64,000 nucleotides of DNA from Flavobacterium ginsengisoli (GTDB taxonomy: Bacteria > Bacteroidota > Bacteroidia > Flavobacteriales > Flavobacteriaceae): positions 3,171,001 to 3,235,000 of the forward strand of contig NZ_CP121110.1 of the NCBI RefSeq assembly GCF_029625315.1, read 5' to 3'. The notes under the pieces were generated by a model, which worked only from the letters and a program-made list of their open reading frames with translations, was not told the DNA's origin and made no database searches. Within the stretch, counting starts at the first letter, position 1, and every line of letters begins with the position of its first letter. Position numbers and translations under genes: made by a program. Below are positions 17,497-25,988 of the stretch, in pieces.

Positions 17497-18583
17497 ATAT
17501 AAAAATGAAGAAGAAAAACTAAATATAGTTTCTGATTCTGCATTACAACAATTGCTTTTTGAAGTAGAAGATGTTCCGTTTCCTACTCCCGAAAATTATA
17601 CTTTTAAATTTATCGACCTTTTTGCAGGAATTGGTGGTTTTAGAATTGCATTGCAGAATTTAGGTGGTAAATGTGTTTTTACTTCTGAATGGGATGAAAA
17701 TGCAAAAAAAACTTATAAAGCAAATTTTGGAGAAACTCCTTTTGGAGACATAACAAAAGAAAGAACAAAGAACTACATACCAAAAGGTTTTGATATTTTA
17801 TGCGCAGGATTTCCTTGCCAAGCCTTTTCAATTGCAGGAAAAAGAGGCGGATTTGAAGATACGCGAGGAACATTATTTTTTGATGTTGCCAAAATTATAA
17901 GAGACAAACAACCAAAAGCAATTTTCTTAGAAAACGTAAAAGGATTGAAAAGTCATGATAAAGGAAAAACTTTAGAAACAATTTTAAATGTTCTAAGAAA
18001 TGATTTGGGATATTACGTACCTGATCCTGAAATTATGAACGCTAAAGAATTTGGCGTTCCTCAAAACAGAGAGCGTATTTATATTGTTGGTTTTAGAGGT
18101 GACTTAGGAATAAATTCATTTGAATATCCAGAAACTTTAGATGAGAAAGTTACATTCAAAGATGTAAAAGAGAAAGATGTTGTACCTACAAAATATTATT
18201 TATCATCTCAATATCTTCAAACTTTAAAAAATCATAAAGAAAGACACGCTAACAAAGGAAATGGATTTGGATATCAAATCATTAAAGATGACGAAATATC
18301 AAATTCTATTTTAGTTGGAGGAATGGGAAGAGAAAGAAATTTAGTCTTAGATTATAGAATCACAGATTATACACCTTCAACACATATTAAAGGAGAAGTA
18401 AATCGTGAAGGAATTAGAAAAATGACTCCTCGTGAATGGGCAAGATTACAAGGATTTCCTGATCATTTTGTGATTCCAGTTGCAGATGCATCTGCATATA
18501 AACAATTTGGAAATTCTGTTGCTATTCCTGCAATTCAAGCAACAGCTGAGAAAATAATTAATCTTATAAAAGATAAATTATGA
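17438..18583 (+). CDS. Type II cytosine-C5 DNA methyltransferase, HpaII-like (CCGG)
   Basis: Start taken at ATG 17438 (MALKIILKKK) rather than 17408. The 381-residue protein has motif I FIDLFAGIGG (58-67), the catalytic PCQ with Cys 127, the ENV motif (FLENVKGL, about 165), the QNRERIYIVG motif and the C-terminal QFGNSV motif. It would methylate cytosine at C5 to protect DNA. The partner endonuclease, which overlaps by 4 bp, is of the HpaII family, so CCGG is the likely target. The base composition is more AT-rich than the neighbours, which fits acquisition by transfer. Confidence 0.9.
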   Translation: MALKIILKKKSAQYIKQIVEYKNEEEKLNIVSDSALQQLLFEVEDVPFPTPENYTFKFIDLFAGIGGFRIALQNLGGKCVFTSEWDENAKKTYKANFGETPFGDITKERTKNYIPKGFDILCAGFPCQAFSIAGKRGGFEDTRGTLFFDVAKIIRDKQPKAIFLENVKGLKSHDKGKTLETILNVLRNDLGYYVPDPEIMNAKEFGVPQNRERIYIVGFRGDLGINSFEYPETLDEKVTFKDVKEKDVVPTKYYLSSQYLQTLKNHKERHANKGNGFGYQIIKDDEISNSILVGGMGRERNLVLDYRITDYTPSTHIKGEVNREGIRKMTPREWARLQGFPDHFVIPVADASAYKQFGNSVAIPAIQATAEKIINLIKDKL

Positions 18584-19731
18584 TCAAAGGAAATAAGGGA
18601 GAATGGAGTGAATTATATGTTTTGACCAAACTACTTGCTGACGGCAAATTATTTCAGTCTGACTTGAATTTAAACAAAGACGAAAATAATTATTACGAAA
18701 TCACAAAAGTTTACAAAGAAGAGTCTACTTCTATGTTAGAATTCGATAGAGATACTGAAGTCAATCTTTATCAAATAACTAACAATAAAAGAACCTTCTT
18801 AAAGAAATTAACTGTAGATTATTTTACTAATAATTGCCCCGTCATTTTGAATGGTATCATCCAAGGAAAAGGCAAAAGTTTTTCAATCGAGTCTTCAAAT
18901 GATTTTTTAAATGAAATTGAAGTAAATAAATTAACTGCTTTATCTACAAGCAAATCAGATATAAAGCTAAGAATTTATGATTATCGATTAGCTAAAGAAA
19001 CTGATTTAGGATTTAGCATAAAATCATTGCTTGGCGAAGACTCAACCTTATTTAATACTGGTGTCGGTAACAATTTTATTTTTGAAATAGAAAATAATTT
19101 AGGGATATCTTTAGACGATTTCAACGGTCAAACCTATAAACCATTAGGCCGGATTTCTAAAATTACGGCGAGATTAAAAAAGATAATCGATTCAGGACTA
19201 GAAATAAAATTTAAAGAAATCCAGTCAAAGCAACTTTGGAGAAATTTAAAAATGATCGATGGTGATTTGCCTGAAATTCTAGCATATGCTTTATTTTACA
19301 GATGGATCAACAGAGATTCTTCATTGACAAATGTAGCAAATATGCTAGAAATGAATGATCCATTAAATTTTTACGACGGAGAAAAATCAAATCAAAAACT
19401 TTACGAATATAAGCTTAAAAGATTTTTAGCAGAATGCGCTATGGGAATGACGTCAGAAACTCCTTGGCATGGCGTTTATGATGCAACTGGTGGCGTGATA
19501 ATTCCTAAAAAAGACGGAGATATTGTTTGTTTTCACATTTATGATTTTAATCTATTTAGAGAATACCTCATAAAAAACACTATTTTCGAGCAACCATCAA
19601 CTGGAGAAGATGAAAAAAAACCAGGTTATCCTAGAACCAGAAAAGGGACGAAAAAGTATTATTACGGCTGGTTATATGAAGAAACTGATAAATTATACTT
19701 TAAAATAAATTTACAGATAAGATTTAAATAA
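18580..19731 (+). CDS. HpaII-family type II restriction endonuclease
   Basis: The 383-residue protein begins MIKGNKGEWSELYV, the typical N-terminus of the HpaII restriction family. Family members are about 360 residues and cut CCGG. Later segments such as LRNLKMIDGDLPEIL-like and MGMTSETPWHGVYDATGG fit the same family. The ATG overlaps the methyltransferase stop (ATGA), so the enzyme is made only together with the protective methyltransferase. A terminator follows at 19771. Confidence 0.85.
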   Translation: MIKGNKGEWSELYVLTKLLADGKLFQSDLNLNKDENNYYEITKVYKEESTSMLEFDRDTEVNLYQITNNKRTFLKKLTVDYFTNNCPVILNGIIQGKGKSFSIESSNDFLNEIEVNKLTALSTSKSDIKLRIYDYRLAKETDLGFSIKSLLGEDSTLFNTGVGNNFIFEIENNLGISLDDFNGQTYKPLGRISKITARLKKIIDSGLEIKFKEIQSKQLWRNLKMIDGDLPEILAYALFYRWINRDSSLTNVANMLEMNDPLNFYDGEKSNQKLYEYKLKRFLAECAMGMTSETPWHGVYDATGGVIIPKKDGDIVCFHIYDFNLFREYLIKNTIFEQPSTGEDEKKPGYPRTRKGTKKYYYGWLYEETDKLYFKINLQIRFK

Positions 19732-19770
19732 GAACATTTAATTGCTGAAAGCTTTATGTTTTATAAATAT

Positions 19771-19798
19771 AAAAAGCCACTTTCCCAAGTGGCTTTTT
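19771..19798. terminator. Bidirectional terminator after the restriction operon
   Basis: A perfect 12-bp stem AAAAAGCCACTT / AAGTGGCTTTTT with loop TCCC lies between convergent genes. Confidence 0.88.
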
Positions 19799-19806
19799 CT
19801 CATTTC

Positions 19807-20040
19807 TTACTCAATCACCAAATAAGGATCAAGAATTTCGGCTAATTCATTTAGCCAAAAGAAACCATCTTCAATATTTACGGTTTCGGTTTTCATAAAT
19901 CCATCTTCTCGTATTGCATTTAACGCAATTAGGAAATTGACTTGCCTAATGGTTTTTGCCATACTTTTGGAATCAATTGAATTGTTAAAGAATTCGGTTA
20001 ACCTCAATTCGGTTTCTTTGGAAAGGGTGTTGGTACTCAT
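19807..20040 (-). CDS. Conserved-looking small protein of unknown function
   Basis: The start is taken at ATG 20040, giving 77 residues (MSTNTLSKETELRLTEFF...). The protein is soluble, mostly helical and has no signal peptide or known motif. A central run MAKTIRQVNFLIALNAIRE and the tail LAEILDPYLV look like a small regulatory fold, but nothing identifies it. It overlaps another short ORF at 19985-20164 in a different frame. Its base composition resembles genuine coding sequence. Confidence 0.6.
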   Translation of the reverse strand: MSTNTLSKETELRLTEFFNNSIDSKSMAKTIRQVNFLIALNAIREDGFMKTETVNIEDGFFWLNELAEILDPYLVIE

Positions 20041-20164
20041 AATTTTGAAGTTTAGGGAAAATAAAACCCGCACGGGTTAGCTGTCCTACGCCTTCAAATA
20101 CGCGTTGCAGTTGTTTCCAATACCGCCAGCATTCCGCACGGGCAAAAAGTTTTTTTGTGTTCAT
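19985..20164 (-). CDS. Short GC-rich ORF, possible small protein or repeat-borne sequence
   Basis: ATG 20164 opens a 59-residue frame starting MNTKKLFARAECWRYWK and containing QLQRVFEGVGQLTRAG. The segment 20060-20150 is clearly richer in G and C than its surroundings and has CCCG/CGGG inverted bases near its ends (CCCGCACGGG at 20068). It overlaps the start of the 19807-20040 gene. Either a small protein or a structured, repeat-derived leader is possible. No function is proposed. Confidence 0.35.
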   Translation of the reverse strand: MNTKKLFARAECWRYWKQLQRVFEGVGQLTRAGFIFPKLQNYEYQHPFQRNRIEVNRIL

Positions 20165-20385
20165 TATTTGAAGTTTTAGGAACTCCAAATATATAAAAAA
20201 ACAAAATAAATTGTAAGTTTTTTCTTTATTTTAAAAATAAAATACTCTAAGTATATTTTCTCCAAATCGAAATTACAAAATTGAAAAATAAATCAATTTA
20301 AAATTTCATAATATTTCCTTAACCTACTTGTCTTTTATCTTTAAAATCGATAAGTTTGAGAATGAATCATTAAATTTTATTTGTT

Positions 20386-20700
20386 ATGAAAGTACAAATC
20401 AACACCGACAAAAACATTGAAGGAAGTGCAAGATTAGAAAGTTATTTTTCTGGAGAAGTAGAAAAAAGCTTAGACCGTTTTCAAGATAAAATTACTCGCG
20501 TAGAAATTCATTTTGGAGATGAAAATGGAGAAAAATTCAGCTTGCATGACAAAAAGTGTGTGATTGAAGTTCGTCCTGTAAAACTACAGCCTATTACGGT
20601 TACAGAACACGCAGACACTCTAGAAAAAGCCTTTAGCGGTGCATTGGCCAAAGCTAAAAAAACATTGACTTCTACTTTCGAAAAAATAAAAGCACATTAA
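20386..20700 (+). CDS. hpf: Ribosome hibernation-promoting factor, HPF/YfiA family
   Basis: The 104-residue protein has the beta-alpha-beta-beta-beta-alpha pattern of the short HPF/RaiA family, with KITRVEIHFGDENG in the centre and a basic C-terminal helix (AKAKKTLTSTFEKIK). It would bind the 30S decoding centre and silence ribosomes in stationary phase. It lacks the long C-terminal dimerisation domain, so it is the short form. It is a single gene with a strong terminator. Confidence 0.88.
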   Translation: MKVQINTDKNIEGSARLESYFSGEVEKSLDRFQDKITRVEIHFGDENGEKFSLHDKKCVIEVRPVKLQPITVTEHADTLEKAFSGALAKAKKTLTSTFEKIKAH

Positions 20701-20720
20701 TCTGTGTTCCTTTCTATAAA

Positions 20721-20750
20721 AAAAAGACGTTTCAGCTGAAACGTCTTTTT
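20721..20750. terminator. Bidirectional terminator
   Basis: A perfect 30-bp palindrome with A-run and T-run flanks lies between hpf and the convergent repeat lipoprotein gene. Confidence 0.9.
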
Positions 20751-20776
20751 TGTTTTATATTATTCTGAGAATCTTA

Positions 20777-21432
20777 TTATTCTTTCGGTAAAGGAGCTCC
20801 AACTGCAACATCGCAACGATGCCCTGGTTTTCCGTGCGGCGGATTCATTCCTTCTGCTACTGTAGCTTCTCCACCATCTGTACTCAACAATGCTGGAACT
20901 GCATTTGGCTGAGGGCTTACAGTAAAGTTTTGTGTAACTGTTCCTGTTTGTGCTGTAGTTGACGATGCTGTATTTTTTGCAACAGGCGAATTTAATGGTG
21001 ATCCTACCGGAATATCACATCTATGCCCTGGCTGTCCATGAGGCGGATTCATTCCTTTTGCTACTTTAACTGGTGTTGTCGTAGTGGTAGTTACAACTTG
21101 AGGCTGACTTACCTGTACAGTTTGTCCTGCTTGTGCTGTAACCTGTCCTTGTTGTGGTGGTGCAGAATTTAAAGGTGCTCCAACTGCAATATCGCAGCGG
21201 TGCCCGGCTGTCCGTGAGCAGGATTAATTCCTTTTGTATCACTTAAAACCGTATTTGGGTTTGTTGCAGGAGTTTGTGCTACTGGCGCAGCAGGTTTTGT
21301 TGTATCTTTTGCAAGTCCTAATCTTACTAATTCTGAGGTTGCTGTACTTTCTTGCGGTTCTAATTCCTTTTTACAAGAAACAAAAAGTAAAGAAGTAACA
21401 GCTATTGAGCTTAGAAGTATTTTTGCCTTCAT
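20777..21432 (-). CDS. Repeat lipoprotein with GxNPPHGxPGHRCD motifs (frameshifted)
   Basis: Start ATG 21432 gives MKAKILLSSIAVTSLLFVSCKKE, a clear lipoprotein signal (Cys 20). A one-base deletion near 21203 breaks the first repeat; adding one base restores GINPAHGQPGHRCDIAVG and a frame of about 218 residues. Three copies of the motif G(M/I)NPxHGxPGHRCDxxVGxPL occur, separated by Pro/Thr/Ala/Gln-rich linkers. Each motif carries two His and one Cys with spacing that could bind metal or haem. Function unknown. Confidence 0.75.
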
Positions 21433-21483
21433 GACTGGGGTATTTTTATTGAAAATCAAATATAGTGGTTTTTGAGATATTAC

Positions 21484-21681
21484 ACCATATAAGTAATGTA
21501 AGATAATTTAAGCTTTACTTTAGGATTGCTATTGCAATGACTTTTTTGTTTCACGCAGATTTGGCAGATTTAAGCAGATTTTTTTTTAGAAATTAATCTG
21601 TGTTTATCTTCTCGAATCTTTTAAAATCTGCGTGAAACCAGAATTATAAAAACTTCCATTTCCTTATATCACTTATATGGT
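21484..21681. repeat. Nested inverted repeats (ACCATATAAGT outer, GTTTCACGCAGAT inner)
   Basis: The outer arms are ACCATATAAGT (21484-21494) and ACTTATATGGT (21671-21681). Inner arms begin with GTTTCACGCAGATT (21548) and end with AATCTGCGTGAAAC (21638). The outer arm pair recurs at 48913-48977. Confidence 0.7.
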
Positions 21682-21721
21682 TCAAAAAAAATTATACCTT
21701 TAAACTCAAATAACATATCTC

Positions 21722-22210
21722 ATGAAAAAAATACTTTTACTTCTTTTATTTGTTGCCTCTTTTACAAATGCACAAACAGACAAAATCAAAATCAATAACA
21801 CATTAGATGCTTGGCATAAAGCAGCTGCCGAAGTAAAATTTGATGCTTACTTTAATACATTGGCAGATGATGCAATTTACATCGGAACGGATGCAACCGA
21901 AAATTGGACCAAAAAAGAATTTGCTGTCTGGGCAAAACCATTTTTCGATAAAGGAACGACTTGGAATTTTAAAGCATTAGAACGTCATATCTTTTTTGAT
22001 AAATCAGGAAAAATAGCTTGGTTTGATGAATTATTAGATACGCAAATGAAAATCTGTCGCGGTTCTGGAGTTTTAATCAAAGTGGGGAACGAATGGAAAA
22101 TTCAACATTATGTTCTATCGATGACTGTTCCAAATGACGAAGTTGATGCCGTAACCAAAATAAAAGCGCCAATTGAAGACGCTTTGATTGCAAAACTTCA
22201 GAAAAAATAA
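21722..22210 (+). CDS. Secreted SnoaL/DUF4440-like protein
   Basis: The 162-residue protein has a signal peptide (MKKILLLLLFVASFTNAQ). The mature part fits the NTF2-like cone fold of the SnoaL/DUF4440 group: a helix with LDAWHKAAAEVKFDAYFN, then DDAIYIGTDATENWTKKEF and a closing strand GNEWKIQHYVLS. Such folds serve as small-molecule binding or isomerase domains, and the ligand cannot be told. It appears to be transcribed alone. Confidence 0.8.
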   Translation: MKKILLLLLFVASFTNAQTDKIKINNTLDAWHKAAAEVKFDAYFNTLADDAIYIGTDATENWTKKEFAVWAKPFFDKGTTWNFKALERHIFFDKSGKIAWFDELLDTQMKICRGSGVLIKVGNEWKIQHYVLSMTVPNDEVDAVTKIKAPIEDALIAKLQKK

Positions 22211-22427
22211 AACATTTTACGGTTTTCTTATTATAAACGTAACTTTTTGAGCACTTTAGAAGCACTGTTAGCAGATTATTTTTAATTAATTCGGCAAAAA
22301 CAGTGCTTTTTTGTAACTTTAGAATAAGATACTGTCAAAAAAACGAGCGGTATTTTACAAAATTCATCAAAATAAAACCCATACCTCTATTTTAACAGCC
22401 TTAAAAACAAGAATCTTTATTTTTTTC

Positions 22428-22435
22428 TAACTTTG
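22428..22435 (+). promoter_or_regulatory. -7 element of amtB
   Basis: TAACTTTG matches TAnnTTTG 37 bp before the amtB start. No clear TTG lies at the expected distance upstream. A small inverted repeat ACCC...GGGT follows in the leader. Confidence 0.5.
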
Positions 22436-22472
22436 ACCCCAAAAAAATAGGGTTAAACAAAGTATTTTAAAA

Positions 22473-23854
22473 ATGAAAATAGAAAAACGCTGGATTATCT
22501 CCTTTATCATGATAAGCGTCGTATGTACGATAGGGGCATTTTGGCCAACAGTTACAGAAAATAATTATGTTTTATCAGAATTTGGAACTACAGATCACAT
22601 TGTTCCTGCCGATGTTGCCTGGATGCTTACTTCGAGCTGTCTAGTTTTAATTATGACACCAGGATTATCTTTCTTTTATGGCGGAATGGTTGGAAAGAAA
22701 AACGTGATTTCGACCATGCTTCAAAGTTTTATCTGTTTGGGTGTCGTTACGCTTTTATGGGTTGTTGTGGCATTTAGCTTGGCATTTGGCGAACCGGTTG
22801 GTTTTGGTTCTGGAGATCATTTTTATAGCTTTTTCGGCAATCCGACTACTTTTGCTTTTATGGATTATGTTGGCGTTCTGCCTCATAAACAATTGGCCAG
22901 TACGATTCCGTTTATGCTTTTTGCTTTGTTTCAGATGAAATTTGCCATCATTTGTCCTGCAATTATCACAGGTTCATTTGCAGAACGCGTTCGTTTTATC
23001 TCTTATTTAGTTTTCATTAGTTTATTTACCATTTTTATATACGCTCCTTTATGTCATGCCGTTTGGTACCCGACGGGTATTTTAGGAAGTTATTTCGGTG
23101 TTAAAGATTTTGCAGGAGGAACTGTAGTACATATGAGTTCAGGCTTTGTCGCTTTGGCTGGAGTTATTGTTTTAGGAAAAGAAAAAACAGCCAGCATATT
23201 CCAACCAATATTCCATTTGTATTATTAGGAACAGGAATGCTTTGGTTTGGCTGGTTCGGATTCAACGCTGGATCTGCTCTTGCTGCCAACGGAACTGCTG
23301 CGATGGCTTTTGCAACCACTACAACTTCGTCTGCTGCAGCCATGTTAACTTGGATTTTCTTTGATAGAATGAACGGAAGAAAAGTTTCTGCCCTTGGCGC
23401 TTGTATTGGGGCTGTAGTTGGTCTTGTTGCCATTACGCCTGCTGCAGGATTTGTTTCTGTACCAGAAAGTATGTTTTTCGGTTTCATTACAGCGTTGGTT
23501 TCTAACACAGCTGTAAATTGTAAATATTCTAAAAAATTCGATGATACACTTGACGTTTTTGCTTGTCACGGTGTCGGCGGAATTATGGGAATGATCTTAA
23601 CTGCTATTTTCGCTCACGGCGAAGATGCAAGTTTACTACACGGCGGATGGAATGTTTTCGGACATCACATGATGGCGTTGGTTCTAGTTTCAATCTTTAC
23701 TTTCTTTGGAGCTTATTTCTTGTTTAAAGTAACCAATTTCATTATTCCGTTAAGAGTTTCGGAAGAATCAGAACACATCGGATTGGATTTATCACAACAC
23801 GATGAATCTCTTGACCCAAAAGCACAACCAATTACTGAACCACATTACGGTTAA
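22473..23854 (+). CDS. amtB: Ammonium transporter (frameshifted)
   Basis: The frame from 22473 carries an N-terminal membrane segment, then ADVAWMLTSSCLVLIMTPGLSFFYGGM, the typical first helix of Amt. It fails near 23177-23180. Adding one A to the GGAAAAG run gives LGKRKNSQHIPTNIPF and joins it to MLWFGWFGFNAGSA, for about 460 residues and 11 helices. The pore His residues are in the later half (FACHGVGGIMG, HHMMALVL). It moves ammonium through the inner membrane. No glnK gene is next to it. Confidence 0.9.
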
Positions 23855-23869
23855 AAAATATTTTTTTCA

Positions 23870-23951
23870 GCCACGAATTACACGAATTTTCACTAATTTT
23901 TTTTCTGCATTGCAGTTAAATTGATTCGTGCAAATTCGTGTAATTCGTGGC
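23870..23951. repeat. Dispersed imperfect palindrome, GCCACGAATT family
   Basis: It begins GCCACGAATTACACGAATT and ends AATTCGTGTAATTCGTGGC. Relatives occur at 44485 and 51173-51380. Confidence 0.8.
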
Positions 23952-24034
23952 AAAAAACAAAATATACTTCACATGAATTCTTAGCAGAAAACTTTTTAAA
24001 CCTAATTACGCTATTTTCATTCGTTTATATTCCT

Positions 24035-24042
24035 TAATTTTG
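24035..24042 (+). promoter_or_regulatory. -7 element of trmB
   Basis: TAATTTTG matches TAnnTTTG 18 bp before the GTG at 24061. A possible TTG start at 24040 falls inside this element, which argues against using it. Confidence 0.6.
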
Positions 24043-24060
24043 CCGAAAATTTTTGTAAAA

Positions 24061-24738
24061 GTGGGAAGTAAAAATAAACTAAAAAGATTCAGAGAGAACG
24101 AAACATTTCAAAACGTTTTTCAACCAACCAGAGAAGAAGTTGTAGGCGATTTAATGCCTTTAAAAGGGAAATGGAATTCTGATTTCTTTAAAAATGATAA
24201 TCCATTAGTTTTAGAGTTAGGATGCGGAAAGGGAGAATATTCTGTTGGATTAGCAGAGAAATACCCAAACAAAAATTTTATCGGAATTGATATTAAAGGT
24301 GCTCGTTTCTGGCGTGGTGCTAAAACTGCTGTTGAAGACGGTCTTCATAATGTTGCTTTCGTACGTACACAAATCGAATTGATCAATCATATTTTTGCTG
24401 AAGGCGAAGTTGACGAAATCTGGATTACTTTCCCAGATCCACAGATCAAATACAAGAGAACAAAACACAGAATGACGAATTCTGAGTTCTTGAAATTGTA
24501 CAAAAAAATCTTGAAAAAAGATGGTGTTGTAAATCTTAAAACCGATAGCGAATTTATGCACGGTTATACTCTTGGATTGCTTCACGGTGAAGGTCACGAA
24601 GTTTTATACGCAAATCATAACGTATATAAAAACGAAGGAAGCCCAGAAGTTGTGACTTCTATCCAGACTTTTTACGAAAAACAATATTTAGAAATTAATA
24701 AGGCAATTACGTATATTCGTTTCAAAATTAAAGACTAA
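24061..24738 (+). CDS. trmB: tRNA (guanine-N7)-methyltransferase
   Basis: The 225-residue protein has the SAM motif LELGCGKGEYSVGLA, IGIDIKGARFW, and the TrmB signature DEIWITFPDPQIK.RTKHRM. It makes m7G46 in tRNA. The start is taken at GTG 24061 (GSKNKLKRF follows), because this gives the usual family N-terminus and the upstream TTG lies in the promoter. The downstream LysE gene follows after 42 bp and may be co-transcribed. Confidence 0.92.
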   Translation: MGSKNKLKRFRENETFQNVFQPTREEVVGDLMPLKGKWNSDFFKNDNPLVLELGCGKGEYSVGLAEKYPNKNFIGIDIKGARFWRGAKTAVEDGLHNVAFVRTQIELINHIFAEGEVDEIWITFPDPQIKYKRTKHRMTNSEFLKLYKKILKKDGVVNLKTDSEFMHGYTLGLLHGEGHEVLYANHNVYKNEGSPEVVTSIQTFYEKQYLEINKAITYIRFKIKD

Positions 24739-24780
24739 CTTTAATTTTGAAACCTTTATCTAACCGATTTTAATAACTAA

Positions 24781-25419
24781 ATGACCTACCTTACTCCTTT
24801 ACTTTCAGGTTTTATCGCAGCAGCCATTGGGACAATTCCGCCAGGATTGCTCAACATGACAGCGGCCAAAATAAAAATGAAAGAGGGAAAAAAGAATGCA
24901 TTGTCATTTGTAATCGGCGCTGTTATCGTTATTTTCTTTCAGGCTTATGTCGCAGTATTATTTGCACGTGTTATAGACAATCGCCCAGATGTTGTAACCT
25001 TATTGCGTGAAGTTGGTTTTGTTATTTTTTCAATCTTAACTATTTACTTTTTATTTTTTGCGAAAGATCCAATAGCAAAGAAAAAAACCAAAATAAAGAA
25101 GAGTAGTAAAAAAAGTAGTTTCTTTCTCGGAATGTCGCTTTCTGGATTAAACTTCTTTCCGATTCCGTATTATGTTGTCGTAAGTGTTACATTGGCTTCA
25201 TACAATCTTTTTACATTTCAAAACCCAATTATACTAACATTCGTATTAGGTTCTGTTCTTGGCGCTTTTGGAATTTTATACAGTTATATCGCTTTTTTCG
25301 GAAGAATAGAAAAGAAAACCGATTATTTCATGCGTAACATGAATACCATTATCGGAACCATTACTGGATTAGTCGCTGTTGCAACACTTTTTAATATCCT
25401 AAATTACTACTTCGGATAA
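24781..25419 (+). CDS. LysE/RhtB-family exporter
   Basis: The 212-residue protein has about six membrane helices. The N-terminal segment GFIAAAIGTIPPGLLNMTAAK contains the PPG turn typical of LysE-type translocators. A basic stretch around 95-115 lies in the cytoplasmic loop. It would export amino acids or similar solutes across the inner membrane. The substrate cannot be told. Confidence 0.8.
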   Translation: MTYLTPLLSGFIAAAIGTIPPGLLNMTAAKIKMKEGKKNALSFVIGAVIVIFFQAYVAVLFARVIDNRPDVVTLLREVGFVIFSILTIYFLFFAKDPIAKKKTKIKKSSKKSSFFLGMSLSGLNFFPIPYYVVVSVTLASYNLFTFQNPIILTFVLGSVLGAFGILYSYIAFFGRIEKKTDYFMRNMNTIIGTITGLVAVATLFNILNYYFG

Positions 25420-25427
25420 TTTTATAG

Positions 25428-25538
25428 CCACAGATTTCACAGATTAAAATGATTTTTTTTACTTTGTGGCTAAATATTTTTCACGCAGATTTTTACGATT
25501 TTTTGCAAATAATCAATTTAATCCTTTTAATCTGTGGC
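25428..25538. repeat. Dispersed imperfect palindrome, GCCACAGATT family
   Basis: It begins GCCACAGATTTCACAGATT and ends TTTTAATCTGTGGC, with an internal CACGCAGATTTTTACG segment. It sits just before the alkyltransferase-like gene. Confidence 0.75.
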
Positions 25539-25555
25539 AAAAAAAAGACAAAACC

Positions 25556-25882
25556 ATGGCAGAAGATAATTTTTTTGAAAGAGTTTATGTAATCGCCAGA
25601 CAAATTCCGTTTGGAAAAGTTACTTCTTATGGCGCTATTGCAAAAGCATTGGGCACAGCACGTTCTGCACGAATGGTCGGTTGGGCAATGAACGCTTGCC
25701 ATAATATGGATGATGTTCCTGCACATAGAGTCGTAAACCAAAAAGGGCTACTAACAGGAAAACATCACTTTGACGGAACTAATTTAATGCGACAACTTTT
25801 AGAAAACGAAGGCATTAAAGTAGTCAACAATCAGATTGTAGATTTTGAGAAACATTTCTGGAAACCAGAAGTTGAAATTTAA
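25556..25882 (+). CDS. Alkyltransferase-like protein (MGMT fold, no active Cys)
   Basis: The start is taken at ATG 25556 (MAEDNFFERV); a longer frame from 25466 runs through a repeat and is not credible. The 108-residue protein has the MGMT DNA-binding fold: IPFGKVTSYGAIAKALG, ARMVGWAMN and DVPAHRVVN. In true O6-alkylguanine transferases the motif is PCHRV; here Cys is replaced by Ala. That is the hallmark of ATL proteins, which bind alkylated guanine and pass the lesion to nucleotide excision repair. Confidence 0.88.
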   Translation: MAEDNFFERVYVIARQIPFGKVTSYGAIAKALGTARSARMVGWAMNACHNMDDVPAHRVVNQKGLLTGKHHFDGTNLMRQLLENEGIKVVNNQIVDFEKHFWKPEVEI

Positions 25883-25900
25883 AAACAATCATATCTCATC

Positions 25901-25964
25901 TGTCAGGCTGAGCGGAGTCGAAGCCCAATCAAGTAATAAGCCCTTCGACTTCGCTCAGGGTGAC
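25901..25964. repeat. Long hairpin repeat (CTGAGCGGAGTCGAAG)
   Basis: The arms TGTCAGGCTGAGCGGAGTCG and CGACTTCGCTCAGGGTGACA pair with few mismatches around a loop of about 20 bases. The element is richer in G and C than its surroundings and is typical of dispersed REP-like hairpins. It lies between convergent genes. Confidence 0.8.
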
Positions 25965-25988
25965 AAAGGTAGTTTCACCTCATTATTT

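Noticed and set aside
24040..24060. TTG start for trmB
   Set aside because: The codon lies within the -7 element TAATTTTG, and the family N-terminus begins at the GTG at 24061.
25466..25555. Longer N-terminus for the alkyltransferase-like protein
   Set aside because: It reads through a dispersed palindrome; the family fold starts at MAEDNFFERV.
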